Origin: Sthenelais limicola
Taxonomy: Eukaryota > Annelida > Polychaeta > Phyllodocida > Sigalionidae
NCBI GenBank assembly: GCA_942159475.1
Contig: OW804094.1
Location: forward strand, 49,472,966 to 49,536,965
DNA length: 64,000 bases
Direction: 5' to 3'
The notes under the pieces were generated by a model, which did not search any database, was not told the DNA's origin, and worked only from the letters and a program-made list of their open reading frames with translations. The position numbers and the translations under genes were made by a program. This document shows, in pieces, positions 10,570 through 21,760 of the stretch (the stretch's first letter is position 1; each line of letters opens with the position of its first letter).

Positions 10570-11300
10570 CTAGCTATATTTCGAGTCGGCCAAACCACTC
10601 TCTGATTCATAACAAAGTTAAGAACCTTAAAACTGCATTCTGAGCTATTATGACAAAGACAATCTTACCACGTTCAGTCGTATTATGACTGGATCTATCA
10701 ATATTCTGTTGCCGTTATCTGGTTATACAAGAGTTACTCATATTATGACTTATAAGACTGGATTTATCAATATTCTGCTGTTGTGCTTATACAAGAATAT
10801 GAAGTAGAATCGGTCGAGTGAATACAGCCGCCGATTCGGCCAATTGTCTTTGATGGGTTGGAAAAGAATGGTAGAAAATGTAGAAAACATCTTGTTTTTA
10901 CCGACGTTAGCTGAAAGTGCAGCTTTAATAACAATGCAAGTGTCACCTAGATGGGCATGTATCGGGAGTCCTGTCCAATAGGGCGTTAGGGTTTCTTGGA
11001 ATCATGCAAAGCTTATGGCTAGTTACATGATACCACTGTTAATTCCCCTCCACCCCCACCCCCGCAACATCGGGTGTTTATTCAGCCTGTCAGCAAAACT
11101 CGTCTACTCCCTTGGGCGGTTTCCATCCGGTTTCATTCACTTCTTGTGAGTCAGTAATTACAAGACTACCTGTATCATATACTATTACTGAAAGAATATA
11201 AGCAATAAAAGTCGTATAAACATTAAAACCTTTCTCTGGTTTTCTATGCGTTAGAAGTACCGATTCTAAGTTGCCATGACAAAGGACACTCTTTTCCACT
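10570..11300. other. no gene seen
   Basis: A minus-strand open frame (11090-11392, 100 codons) begins in a family B fragment and has no motif. Short direct repeats containing CTGGAT(C/T)TATCAATATTCTG occur near 10690 and 10760. Confidence 0.4.
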
Positions 11301-11404
11301 GTTAAATATTCCAGGCTGAACATGATTTCCATAGCTTTTAGACATTCAACTACCATAATTCCATACGAATCGAGATTCAAGATGGCGGACATACAAATCC
11401 CCGA
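11301..11404 (-). mobile_element. family B fragment
   Basis: Minus-oriented terminal part: CATAATTCCATACGAAT, GAGATTCAAGATGGCGG and ACATACAAATCCCCGA. The other two thirds are missing or too diverged to follow. Confidence 0.7.
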
Positions 11405-11699
11405 TTGGCGTTAATAATTCCCTTGATTCAAATAAACTATCCAATGTACCTGAAGCAGGACCTGCATTAATTATCGTCTTCAAAACATGAATCATTAAAC
11501 TTAATGGATTTCAGCTAAAAACCTGCATGAAGCTTTTACATAACTGATGAGTTGCACTACCCTAAGCAAGTGACGTGAACTGAGACTGGGAATTTGAAGC
11601 CCTGATATTTCACTAAAATCTTTACTTGCTCCTGCATGGTTGCTCCAAGAGGGAAATAATTAATTAATTCAAGGCCAACGTCCAAACTTCGCACCCAAT
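11405..11699. other. no recognisable feature
   Basis: Spacer between a family B fragment and a family A copy. Nothing was seen. Confidence 0.35.
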
Positions 11700-12106
11700 T
11701 GTGATGTGTTTCGGGGAAATGAGTCACAAGTCGCCAAAAATAGATTTTGAGATATCACCATATTTGAAAAGATGAAATCAAGCCGATGCTAATGATGGTA
11801 AACACTAGGACAGCTAATACGTATTTCTATATTCATGTATGTATGAAAAGAAAGTTAGTGATATGTCCTGATAGTCGCTCATTACACAGTAAAGTATGTA
11901 CATTTAGTGAAATACACACCCTATGGTGACCTCAGATATGTATCGATATGACTGTATTCAATACACAATTTTCAGATTTGGTACATGTATTCATGCTACG
12001 AGAAGCACTAAGCACCCTAATCAATAGTTCTTGTGAATAACACACTTTGAAAAATATCAATTTTGCGACCTGTGCCTTGCTACTGATTTTCCTGACACAC
12101 ATCACA
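11700..12106 (+). mobile_element. family A MITE, complete
   Basis: A 407 bp copy with the termini TGTGATGTGTTTCGGGG and CCTGACACACATCACA and all three internal blocks. The flanks AAT and ATT allow only a 2 bp AT duplication. Confidence 0.9.
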
Positions 12107-12237
12107 ATTTGATAGTGGAGACAGGCTGCCTCAGATGCTTCCTGGTCACCTCAATGAACATTGCAAGCACGAGTTTGTGAACGAGTTTTGGCATGACCCC
12201 TTTGTTTAAGATTGGTTCTGTTGTGATTCATTTTCTT

Positions 12238-12311
12238 TGTGCTGTTTTACAGAAAAATGAGTCACAAGTCGCAAAAAATGGATTTTGAGATATCATCATA
12301 TTTGAAAAGAA
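12238..12311 (+). mobile_element. family A 5' fragment
   Basis: TGTGCTGTTTTACAG, then AAAATGAGTCACAAGTCGC and the start of the L block (TCATATTTGAAAAGA), where homology stops. Confidence 0.8.
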
Positions 12312-13095
12312 GACTTTCCTGTTCTCTTCAGTTATTGGACGGATGTTGTGGATAGCATCACTTCCTTTTAATATCGATTGTTCGTTCTTTGGTATAAGAT
12401 ATCTTATAATCAAGTCCGTCATTTCTCTAAGTTCTGAGGTGTGATGACCCATTCGATTTCATTTGCCTTGGTAGTTTATAGAATTAAAGCAGTTCTTTTT
12501 CTTTTCTTTATACCGATTGTATTCTTTATCGCGGCTTAGTCTTCTCCACTACACTTATATAACAAGAAATATTCTTAACTCCTTTATATATTCCTGATTT
12601 CTAACCTGTACCGGTTGAATGTCTCAACAGTTAACTTAAATCAAACGTTACAAGACAATAATGACATGTAGTAGATAGAATCTATATATCCACTACAAGA
12701 CTGTATGAAACAACTTTTATAATGCCCCTCCCCACCTCCCTGTCCCATATTAACACACAATGAGAGAATGTTAATTATGTTGTACAATTATACAATTATT
12801 ATTGGTCGTACTCTAAGTTAGCCACATATAGTGCCTTGTCCACTAAGCCGATTCTCATGCGATTCTCACATGATTTAGTGGAAAAGGGTCCTCTGCGGCG
12901 CAAAATCGCTTGAGTATCGCCTTGGTGGACTAGAGCCTTATAGTTGGCAATTTGCGAAAAGATTTCCTACCCTGGGAAGGCCCCAATTCCTAATTTCTAA
13001 GTTCTGAGCTCCGATTTTCATTGTAATGTAGACATAACATTTAGTTACAGTACTTCATAATATTTTAGCCAATTGCTGCTCCATTTGACACAATT
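12312..13095. other. no gene seen
   Basis: AT-rich spacer. A motif GCCGATTCTCATGCGAT at about 12846-12862 recurs near 44650 with GCATGGGAAT-like context, suggesting a further old repeat, not defined. Confidence 0.35.
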
Positions 13096-13948
13096 ACACT
13101 GTCCTCGTTGGGCAAGTAAAACTACGGCGCAGATCGGGCAACACATGTTTCAAATGTGTAATTGACCCCGCCGTAAATCTACACTTGTCCTGTAAAGCCT
13201 GCCCTGTAACTGCGTGCGCTGTAGCCGCGCGCACCATAGCTAGGGGAGGTGTAATTCGCGGAACTGTAACTCAGATCGGCAGATGACAACATAGAGGAAA
13301 AAAAGCTGACCCTGCTTGGGTTTGATCTAAGAACCTTTGGGTTCCCAAGCGAGCATCCTAACCACTACACCACCGAATCTGTTGTATATATGTCTGTAAT
13401 TGGTACCATTAAAAGAGGGGAGAGAGTCTCGAGCTAGAGAGAGAGAGAGGGAAGGGTAGATAATTTCATTAGATACCTCAACATGTTATTTCACTGCTGT
13501 AAATTTGCCAAAATAATGTCTTAAATTATGTCTGAATACTGATGCTCGTTACTCAAAAACTATTTAAGCCTTTTACACAATATAAATTGTATTAAATACC
13601 GCAACATATCTATTTGACTTTCCTAATTTTATATGATTATTGCGCAATTATTTATACCTCTATTTCCAATCGTTGGTAAAGTAGGCCTAGCTATAAAATA
13701 TACTCTATAGGATAAGCTATTCGCCTACAACGAAATGTGTATTCATTTCCACACCTTCATGCTTTGTTATAGCTAGGGATATATATAGCCATAGGTTATG
13801 ACAAAAGCTACACAAGCTTTCCCACATGGGCGCTAATCTACGGCGCTGCACTGTATATCTACCCAACGTAAGGGGGGCACAAAACAGGGCCAATTACACT
13901 AATTCTGACGGTGCCCCGCCATAGTTCTACGCTTTTTAAGGACAGTGT
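13096..13948. mobile_element. TIR element carrying a SINE
   Basis: ACACTGTCCTCGTTGGGCAA then TAAAACTACGGCG at the left pairs imperfectly with the reverse complement of CGCCATAGTTCTACGC then AAGGACAGTGT at the right. The inner parts of both ends are GC-rich. The interior holds a tRNA-like SINE segment at 13284-13382 and a GA repeat at about 13436-13452. No coding capacity was seen. The pairing is only moderate, so this is tentative. Confidence 0.4.
13284..13382 (-). mobile_element. tRNA-derived SINE head
   Basis: On the minus strand GGTGGTGTAGTGGTTAGGAT resembles an RNA polymerase III A box, and AGATCAAACCC, 35 bases after GGTTA, resembles a B box. It is followed by AAGCAGGGTCAG and a T-rich CTTTTTTTCCTC tail. 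The same order and exact spacing occur at 18795. The acceptor stem does not pair and the anticodon arm is distorted, so it is not a functional tRNA. Confidence 0.6.
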
Positions 13949-15013
13949 AGAATCGGAAATCGAAGCATGAAATGTATTGTCCTCCCGCATCCCCCGAGAG
14001 AAGCCAAGGAGAGTGCAACAGGTAGGGGGTGGGGAGGCTTAGAACCACAAAGCTATGCAGCTACCTTTGTGCTTGTGCTGAGAATTGTATTTCTTTACGT
14101 CTATCGACTTTTGCACTTTTGGCCTTTGGTCTAACAGATCTTAAACTCTATCACAGGTCCCGATATCCAACCACGCCTACCCCGCCTCAGAGAGATCATT
14201 CCTTTAGTAAAAGTATACATACGAATGCAATAATATTGGTAGTCTAATACACTATTTAAGATACACTTACAACTATTGAGCTGAGCTGACAAAACCCTTC
14301 CGAAGCACCGCAAAATGTCCAATTTTATTTACTGAAACATCAATTTAGATGAAGCGAAGGTAGAGAAATATCACTTTTATATCGCGAGTCTTGGTGTGAT
14401 TGTGCAAGATGTTAGTTGAGGAAGGAAGCACCCCTTATTTTAGTTGAGGTGTTACTGATCAGTTTGCTAGTTCACTAGCTAAACATACGTTTGATCATGC
14501 ACTTTCTACTTTTCTGATTTGTTTTCATTTTCTTCTTCATTAGAATAGTATTTGTTCTTATTTAAAAACAAGATGTTTTGAGTGAACATTCTGGGCTTTG
14601 GTAATTTCCTATTCCGATACGTAGATTTAATCTCCTTGTGACGCATGTGTATGATGTCCTCGCTAGGGGAGTCCTTCAACACGTCATAATATAAATGTTC
14701 GGTACCTCGGGATCCCTTATGACAACAGACCACATCATCCAATCACAACACAGAGACAAGTGCCACGCCCACGGCCCATGCTAACCGCCACATTCAAGCG
14801 AGAGAAGCCCCCGTGTTTACATAGCATTGACATTTTGAGGAAATTCTTTAATTATTTCTAACTGTTTTTCTATTCTGATATTGTCTGTTACTATACATGT
14901 ATTACTATTTACTACTGCTCTGTGATATTGATTTATATATGTGGATATAATAGGAAATATATATATATGAATGAACAGCTTCTGGCTGTTTTGGCCAAAC
15001 CTTACTCCTCATT
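13949..15013. other. no gene seen
   Basis: About 1.1 kb of unassigned AT-rich DNA. Open frames at 14029-14247 (plus) and 14506-14742 (minus) are short and unrecognised. Confidence 0.4.
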
Positions 15014-15754
15014 TAAAGAGATAAACCACTGTTCTCCGCACTGCTGCAGGCGGGAGTTAAAGGAACTAATGCATGAAAAATAAGGATTGACAGTAATTTT
15101 TTCAAACTTTGTCTTGAGAAAGTACATGGTTGGAGGATAACAAAAAGCAAAAAAAAAATGGATCTCAGCATATTTTTTTTCTTTCTAGAGACCAGCAAAG
15201 TTTAGTATTGAAGTATGTGGGAAAAATGGATATTTTCTCAGTTTTTCCAAGATTTCAGACAGACAAATAACATTTTTCAATTGAAATGTCTTCTAAACAT
15301 AACCACTATAGATGTTTGCCCTCATGTATTAAAGAACAGGGTATCAACATATTTTGAAATATATTATTTAGCATTGAAAATCTTCAATATTCCTGTTTTT
15401 AACTCACCACCATGCAGATTCAGTTGAATAACTTTTTTAAAAGGTCGGTGACCCCCATTTTTTATTGCTTGAAAGGGTAAAGCAATATGTTAGCTATGTT
15501 GATAGAGATTTTTAGGAGAAAGTTATTTTCAATTTTTTTTTTATACTGAAAAAACGAAAAAATTGTCCTTTTCTCATAGACTTCTATAGTGAACAACCAT
15601 AAATTTTGAGGCCCCCTAAAATGAAAACGAACCCGGTGACATATTGTTTTTATTGGCTTTTTGAATTCACATAACCTTGTTCTTTCACGAGGCAAAGTTT
15701 AAACAAAATGTTATTTTCAGTTTTTTCCCAGTTGAACTGTGGTTTATCTCTTTA
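15014..15754. mobile_element. TTAA-flanked Kolobok- or piggyBac-like element
   Basis: TTAA then AGAGATAAACCACTGTTC at the left mirrors GAACTGTGGTTTATCTCT then TTAA at the right, so an 18 bp TIR (one mismatch) is flanked by TTAA on both sides. TTAA duplication is the hallmark of piggyBac and Kolobok transposases; a TIR starting AG fits Kolobok better (family knowledge). At 0.74 kb with only short open frames it must be non-autonomous. Confidence 0.8.
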
Positions 15755-17038
15755 ATTCATTACTCCGTCTAGCGCCGTGGCGTGTGAGAACTGTGTGGAA
15801 AGAGTGAAAGGCTGAAGGTAAACGTTTCTCCTTTACGATTCATCCAAGTCAAAGCCTATTAAACTTCAAAGGAACTAAGGCTATTGTATAACCATTATAG
15901 CATTGTCTTAAAGCTAGTCAATTTCCCCCAACTCTGCCGATAGTATGGGAGATGGTTATCAGCCTTGAGAATATTGGAATATAGATGGGTAACATTATAT
16001 AGGCCAGACCATATAGGCTAATAGCTTTGGTCCCCGGTTGAAACATTTTTGCCATGGATTGAAGGGGTCAGTGAGTTTTACAATTCTCTTTAAATATTCA
16101 ATAATTCTTAGTTTATTAGGGCAATGCATCGTCTGAGACTATTGGGCTACCGACATTATTGCATTAATTTGCAGGATTTTACTGGGGAATTATTATCTGC
16201 GGCACGGTGTCTTGGTGTATGGTTGTAGAAATCTTCAGCATTATTTACTGTTCTGAGTTTTCAAGTTTTCTAGAATTTCTATCTTTGATGATGATGCGTT
16301 AAAGAAATGGCAACAAGCATTTATATTATTTGACTAATCATGTAGTCCACTATGTACGTTGGAAAACACAATAAAGTATGTTTAATATATACAAACATTT
16401 TGACAACATTTTGGAGGATATTCCCTTTTGTTATTTTCTGCCAACCGACATAATAGCCCACTTTTACATTCCGGTCTCTTGAAACAATAGTTTCCATCTC
16501 ACTCTAGTTCCTACTCCCCCCACCCCACCCCCGTAGGGCAAATCAACTTCAAATTGATGTAAAAGGTTACAGCAGCAGCATTACAGTTCAAATAACTTAA
16601 GTCCTAACAAATTTAGTCTGAGACTCTTTGCCACTAAATTGGAGATGTGATTGTTTTATAGTCAAAATGTAAAGAACATTTATGTGGTTATAACAAATGG
16701 TGAATAGGCTTTCAGGGTTGGCATAGAAACGGGTACTTCATGGGAAGGACGTCAACTGACGCATGAATATCAGTAGCCATTTCAGTTTGAGGGAGTTATA
16801 TCTGAAATGTCCTCAGGGCCCTGTTTCATGAGGTTGACTTTAGAAATAACCCAAGTTGGAGTGTATCCTTAATTCCACAGAAATGCGCCGTCCCAGAAAT
16901 GAGGATAAGTACTCTGCTATCCGACTTCGGTGCGTCACTCACTTAAGTCACAGTTTGAGACCATGGCGATGGTGTTGTTATTATTTATGTGTGTGACCAA
17001 CATCTTACTCTCCTTATATAACTCCACTGCGAATTGCA
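15755..17038. other. no gene seen; possible lone Harbinger-like terminus
   Basis: About 1.3 kb of unassigned DNA. GGGCCCTGTTTCATGAGG at about 16818-16835 resembles PIF/Harbinger termini, but I found no inverted partner. A C-rich run lies at about 16516-16533. Confidence 0.35.
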
Positions 17039-17264
17039 ACAATATCAAAGCTTGTAAAACGATCTATGTTAACCAAATGCATGAGGGGAAAGATGGGGAC
17101 ATGACATCCATGGAAACATGCAAAACACATGGATATTGACATTAGAGCATTGATAAATTTCCCATGCTGAACATGGCATGTATTCTATAGATTTTATACT
17201 GTATCATTAGTCCCATAATTCCATGCGAATTTAGATTCAAAATGGCGGCTGTGCAAATACCCTA
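17039..17264 (-). mobile_element. family B MITE, truncated
   Basis: Minus-oriented from ATATCAAAGCTTGTA through GCATGAGGGGAAAGATGGG, ACATGGATATTGACATTAG and GATTCAAAATGGCGGC to the terminus GCAAATACCCTA. About a third of the element at its other end is missing. Confidence 0.8.
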
Positions 17265-17640
17265 CTTTACTTTATTTTTCTGGAAGGGTGATCCGAGTAT
17301 ATATTCGCTAACAAAAACTCCTGAAGTTTCATCTCCAAAGATTGCATCAGCAGTTTCAGGCATTTGAGACTAATTGGGTAAAAAGATTGACTAATTGGAA
17401 AATGACACTTGGCTGAATGATTGGGTTGTATATATGGAGTGGATGCCTTCGGGTAAGAGGAAACTAACCTCTAAAGTTGGACATGCAGTGTTAGTTTACT
17501 ATGGAGTTACATGAGCGCTTGCTCTCTTATTCACGGTTATAAGTGGAGACATGAAAGTCAGGCGCAGAGATGTACACATTGAAGGCTATTTTTGCTGAAT
17601 AAACATTGAGAGTACAAATATACGTTACAATTAATGCTCT
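17265..17640. other. no recognisable feature
   Basis: Unassigned spacer. Nothing was seen. Confidence 0.35.
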
Positions 17641-17860
17641 TTACACTCTCCCGCGCACCGTACCCGCGCGATACGGAGCGGCGAGCTTTTTCGTCTTCAG
17701 TGTGACGATTTTTGTCTACAGTCACCGCGAACGCTACTGGTGAACTGTGGTGACGAAATTGCCTGAACTTCTGATACGAAAAACGGTCATTTGAATCACG
17801 GAGACGAAATATGATATGCTCCGTATTCGCGCTCCGTTTTTCGTATTGAGTTTTGAGAAC
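17641..17860. repeat. CpG-rich inverted-repeat segment
   Basis: The segment is dense in CpG compared with the AT-rich surroundings. CGCGATACGGAG near 17670 pairs with CTCCGTATTCGCG near 17818, and TTTTTCGT-type motifs flank the structure on both sides. The 18905-19110 segment has the same vocabulary (GAATACG, GACGAAAAA, TCGTATC). They may be ends of one transposon family that I cannot name. Confidence 0.45.
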
Positions 17861-18566
17861 TACATAGGTGCAGAAATGTACTATTTCTGTGTGCCAACAT
17901 TGGCTTCTGTGAATACACTATCATAATATAGCGGCAATGTCACACATTTAAGTTTTAACACTTGTTAATGCCCCTTTTCGCTCACCCATACTCATGGGGG
18001 TGTGACATCATTTTCACACATTTGAAACCTAAGGTGGACCAACTCAGAAAACAAAACAGAAGTGGCTTTAATGTAGATTATTTACATCTGGAAACAAAAT
18101 ATAATAAACAATAATCAAGTTAGATATTTTGCAATTGTTGGCAACAAATAAATGTGTTGCCGACAACCTATTTTTTGTTTGTTTTTGCAAAGACTTTATT
18201 CAATTTCCTGCCTTCTTGGCTTTTACAATGCTAAGAACATGGGAATGAAAAAAGCAGGAAAAACAGGAGAATATTTTCAGTAGTGTAACAAGATATACAA
18301 AAGTTATAGCCTGAGTAACAGGGTGGAGGTAAAATGTACGACTATATAGTTATACATTTTATATCAATTCGAACGACTTGATGCGGCTGACGAAAATAAT
18401 CATTTACGAAGAAAGTAATAGTCTGATTATAAATCTGAAAACATGGCTGTCTTCCTGACATTCATGGGGTTCGGGGATAAATTTTATATTCAGATCGGAC
18501 GCATTTTGAGGGAGTTATGAGCTATCTAAAGCAGAAAGAAATATTGTTGAGTTTTTTTTATATTCT
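17861..18566. other. no recognisable feature
   Basis: AT-rich spacer with no open frame or repeat family that I recognise. Confidence 0.35.
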
Positions 18567-18592
18567 GGCACATTTTCCTGTAACTCATCACA
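18567..18592. mobile_element. family A terminal remnant
   Basis: CATTTTCCTGTAACTCATCA then CA is the outer right terminus of family A, alone. The flanking sequence shows no further homology. Confidence 0.45.
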
Positions 18593-18788
18593 CATATACC
18601 TGGATATATTCAATTTATATTCATGAAAAAAAATATTCCCTGCTCTTCCTCTCCTTTCCCGCCCATCTCTTTCTTACTTTCTTTCAATTGCAATCCTCCT
18701 GTCTGCCTCTCCCCCTCTTTCTCTTTCTGTTCTCTATCTTTCTGTTCTGACACAGTATTAGCATTCAGATTGATTAGTTGAGGCCATG

Positions 18789-18900
18789 TTGATAGCTGAT
18801 TCAGTATAGTATAATGGTTAAATCACTTGCTTGTAAATCACAAGGTTGCTAGATCGAACCCAAGCATGGGCAAGTTTTTTTTCTCTGCTTTGTCACATTG
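18789..18900 (+). mobile_element. tRNA-derived SINE head
   Basis: TAGTATAATGGTTAA (A-box-like) and AGATCGAACCC (B box) lie with GGTTA and AGATC separated exactly as in the copy at 13284. The shared continuation is CCCAAGCATGGGCAAG followed by a T run and TCTCTGCTTTGTCA. The middle CTTGT-AAATC-ACAAG can pair but with a five-base loop, which is not a normal anticodon arm. I call it a SINE or tRNA-derived repeat, not a tRNA gene. Confidence 0.6.
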
Positions 18901-18904
18901 TAAT

Positions 18905-19110
18905 GGGTGAGTGCACACTCCTTCACGCACTGCCGCACTCCAGATGCGCCAGATGCGCCAACTCTTAACGCACCACCGCACACCGAATACGCTGAGACGA
19001 AAAAAATCGTATCAAAAGTGGGTACAAGAAATTCGTATTCATTTTCGTATCGCGTGGATACGTTGCGCGGGACAGTGTATATGAGGGAGTTGGGATATCA
19101 ACGATAATTA
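18905..19110. repeat. CpG-rich segment related to 17641-17860
   Basis: Contains the direct repeat AGATGCGCC twice (18951-18968), CGCACCACCGCACACC, and CGTATC motifs on both sides of GAGACGAAAAAAATCG. A 66-codon open frame crosses it without a recognisable motif. Confidence 0.4.
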
Positions 19111-19523
19111 TTACAAACTTATTATTGTTATTAGTTATCTTTATTTCCACGTCATAACAGTCACATCAGTTTTTAGTTTCCTACATGTGGAAATAGGCGG
19201 AAGGCTGATGTTCCAAAACATTTTGTCAATATTGAGGTCTAACGCTATTATGATTGCTGTGTTTTGGAGGGTTTGTAATTTCCTCAACACGACATTTGGA
19301 GTTATTGAACACAATTAAATAATTAAGGACGTGACCAGCCAAGCAGAAAGGGGACTCCAGGGCCAAATTTTCGAATTTGGGTTTTATCATAGATTCTGAA
19401 TCTGCATGTCCTCCTGAGTCAATAACCGAAAAAAATAGTTGAAAATTCCCATAATTTGCCGAGATATGGACTTTTTTGTAAAGTTATGTCAGTTTTCTGT
19501 AGATGATCTCAAATAGGTTTGGG
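19111..19523. other. no recognisable feature
   Basis: Unassigned AT-rich spacer. Nothing was seen. Confidence 0.35.
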
Positions 19524-19553
19524 GAGTGACTCATTTTCCTGTGACACATCACA
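19524..19553. mobile_element. family A terminal remnant
   Basis: GGAGTGACTCATTTTCCTGT then GACACATCACA matches the right terminus only. Confidence 0.6.
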
Positions 19554-20749
19554 TGTACAAAAAATAAATATTAAAAATAAAAAAAAATAAATGACAGGGA
19601 TGTACAGAAGGGGAAATAAGCATTATAAAAGTGAAAGAATTTTGTTGGTACTCCAAAAATTAGTGAAGTTACAGACTTTCAAAGTTACCTGCCTCTCAGA
19701 ATTACTAATATAAACATTTGTGACAGTGATGTCATGAACATGATGTGACTCCTAGCGGGAATACCAGGAACTATAACTACCGCGGGAAGGTATCTTTCGG
19801 CTTGGCGGGTCACACTGGTGTTGCCAAATTCAAGTACTGGTCTTATTGCCACCTTATATAGCATAATTATGGTGTCTGGTGAGCCTTTTTTTTAAACATA
19901 GCGTGTGATCTAATTTTGTATTTCGTAAATACTATCTATTCTATGCACTTATATAACTTTATTCTAAGGTCAGGGAGGAGAGTAAAGAATGGGTTTAAGA
20001 CCTTTTGAGAAGGTATATGATCCATATTACAGGATTGGAATACGCGGTGTAGCCCCACCCATGGGTGTGCATGTGCACATGCACTGCATGATTAAAGATG
20101 ACAATGAGAAAAAGTGGGGCTATACACCGTGTTTTCTAACCTTTAAGAATAATGTTTAGGCCGTGTAATTTTAATATAAGATGCAACAATATTTATTCGA
20201 GTGCCATTGGGTATTTATTACCTACTGATGTATTGATTGATTTATTATATTTACCTTCTTAGAACTGTGATCCCTGGCGAATTATCAGAACAATGAGTGA
20301 ACATTTTCGAAACATGCAAGGCAGCGCTACGCATCAGCCGCTAAGAGTGTGACGTCACAAACCAAAAGATTTGTATGCGATTTGACTTTTCAGAAGGCAC
20401 CTTTATATCAAATCGTCGTTGAAATAATGTATGTAATAATTATCTATATTTTTTGTGTATTCATTCTATTAGGTAGTTAAAATGGCCCTTAAAAATTTAA
20501 GGTGCGTAAGTGTCCGCCATTTACATCGTTTTGCTCACTCCTTCACACATGGGATATTTACATACAAATATGAGCAATTAGCAGCCACAGCCAGACACAT
20601 CTGTTTTTTTCTACGTTGTTCTAGTTCATGCATTGAAATGAAATTTCCCATTGGCATTTATTTATTATGAAAGTCTCTAGTTTTATTTTAGCAAACTGGT
20701 CAGTATTACTTCTCTACCTGCATCCAATCACTGGAAGGTCATTGATCAA
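19554..20749. other. no gene seen; one inverted repeat
   Basis: ATACGCGGTGTAGCCCCAC near 20040 pairs with GTGGGGCTATACACCGTGT near 20115-20133, and a GTGCATGTGCACATGCAC palindrome sits in the loop. The rest is unassigned. Confidence 0.5.
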
Positions 20750-21191
20750 TAGCGGACTTGCATAGCCGCCATTTTTAATCTTTTGAATTATGGGACTAAT
20801 GGTACAGTATAAAATCTATAGAAAACATGTCATATTTAGCATGGGATATGTATCCAATATGCTCCAATATCTATATCCATGTGTTATACATGTTTCCATA
20901 ACACAAGCCTCCATCATTCCTATCATGAATTCGGTTTTCATAGATGATTTATACAAGCTGTGATATTGTTGAAAATAATCTTGCAAGATTTCGTCATAAT
21001 CCATCCTAGGATGCACTGTAACAGACATGCGCATGGAACATGGAACTCTCTGGTCTCTTTATGATGTTGGTGAAAACATTCTTGAAATATTCGATAAAAA
21101 TATTGCCAAATATTTGTATCTCAGACTTCATCAAAATCTATCCCAAGATGTACTGTAACAGACATGCGCAGTGGCACATGCAAGTCCCCTA
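20750..21191 (+). mobile_element. family B MITE with internal duplication
   Basis: Starts TAGCGGACTTGCATAGCC and ends CACATGCAAGTCCCCTA. At 442 bp it is about 100 bp longer than the 336 bp copy, because the segment from GTTG(A/G)TGAAAA-like sequence to CTGTAACAGACATGCGCA is present twice (about 20965-21033 and 21068-21171) with diverged copies. TA borders both ends. Confidence 0.85.
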
Positions 21192-21760
21192 TCATTAGTG
21201 GCCGGTATATGGGGTCCGAAAAGGCCCAAATATATGTTAATGCCGCATAGAATCCTTGCATAAAGTGTTATATCACAAATCAAACAATTCTAATATTATA
21301 TGTTCAACACAATAAAAGTTTTTTATAAAAAAAAATCATAGTTTACAGTAACTATCAGAGAGAATATAATATAATAGAACCAGAAATACTAGATCTCAAG
21401 AACTATTATTATGTACCGTCCAAACTATAAAATGCATATTAAGAAAATATGCTCCCTGATCGTCGAGAATATGATGGCAAAGCCTATATTCCTGGTTAAA
21501 TAAAGTATTAACAAAACTGTTACCAAAATTTGGTGCACTAGCTGAGAAGGCTAGCAGATGCTGCGAGACAACAGTAAAAGACTCAAGCAAGTAAGAAGAG
21601 AAAACCGACTATATAGACCCTAATGTGCATTCAGGGTAAAAACATAGATTTACAAGAAACCTATGTTTAGAAGAAACGTGATTTTGTGTTCATCTGTGGC
21701 GGTAAAAGGGTTCTATGCATGATCGTTGCTATAGGAAAATACCTGTATACATATATATAC
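21192..21760. other. no recognisable feature
   Basis: AT-rich spacer with an A run near 21330. Nothing else was seen. Confidence 0.35.

Noticed and set aside
16818..16835. Harbinger-like terminus GGGCCCTGTTTCATGAGG
   Set aside because: No inverted partner was found within several kb, so no element is called.
18789..18870. Possible tRNA-Thr gene
   Set aside because: The anticodon arm has the wrong loop size and the acceptor ends do not pair; the matching copy at 13284 points to a SINE.
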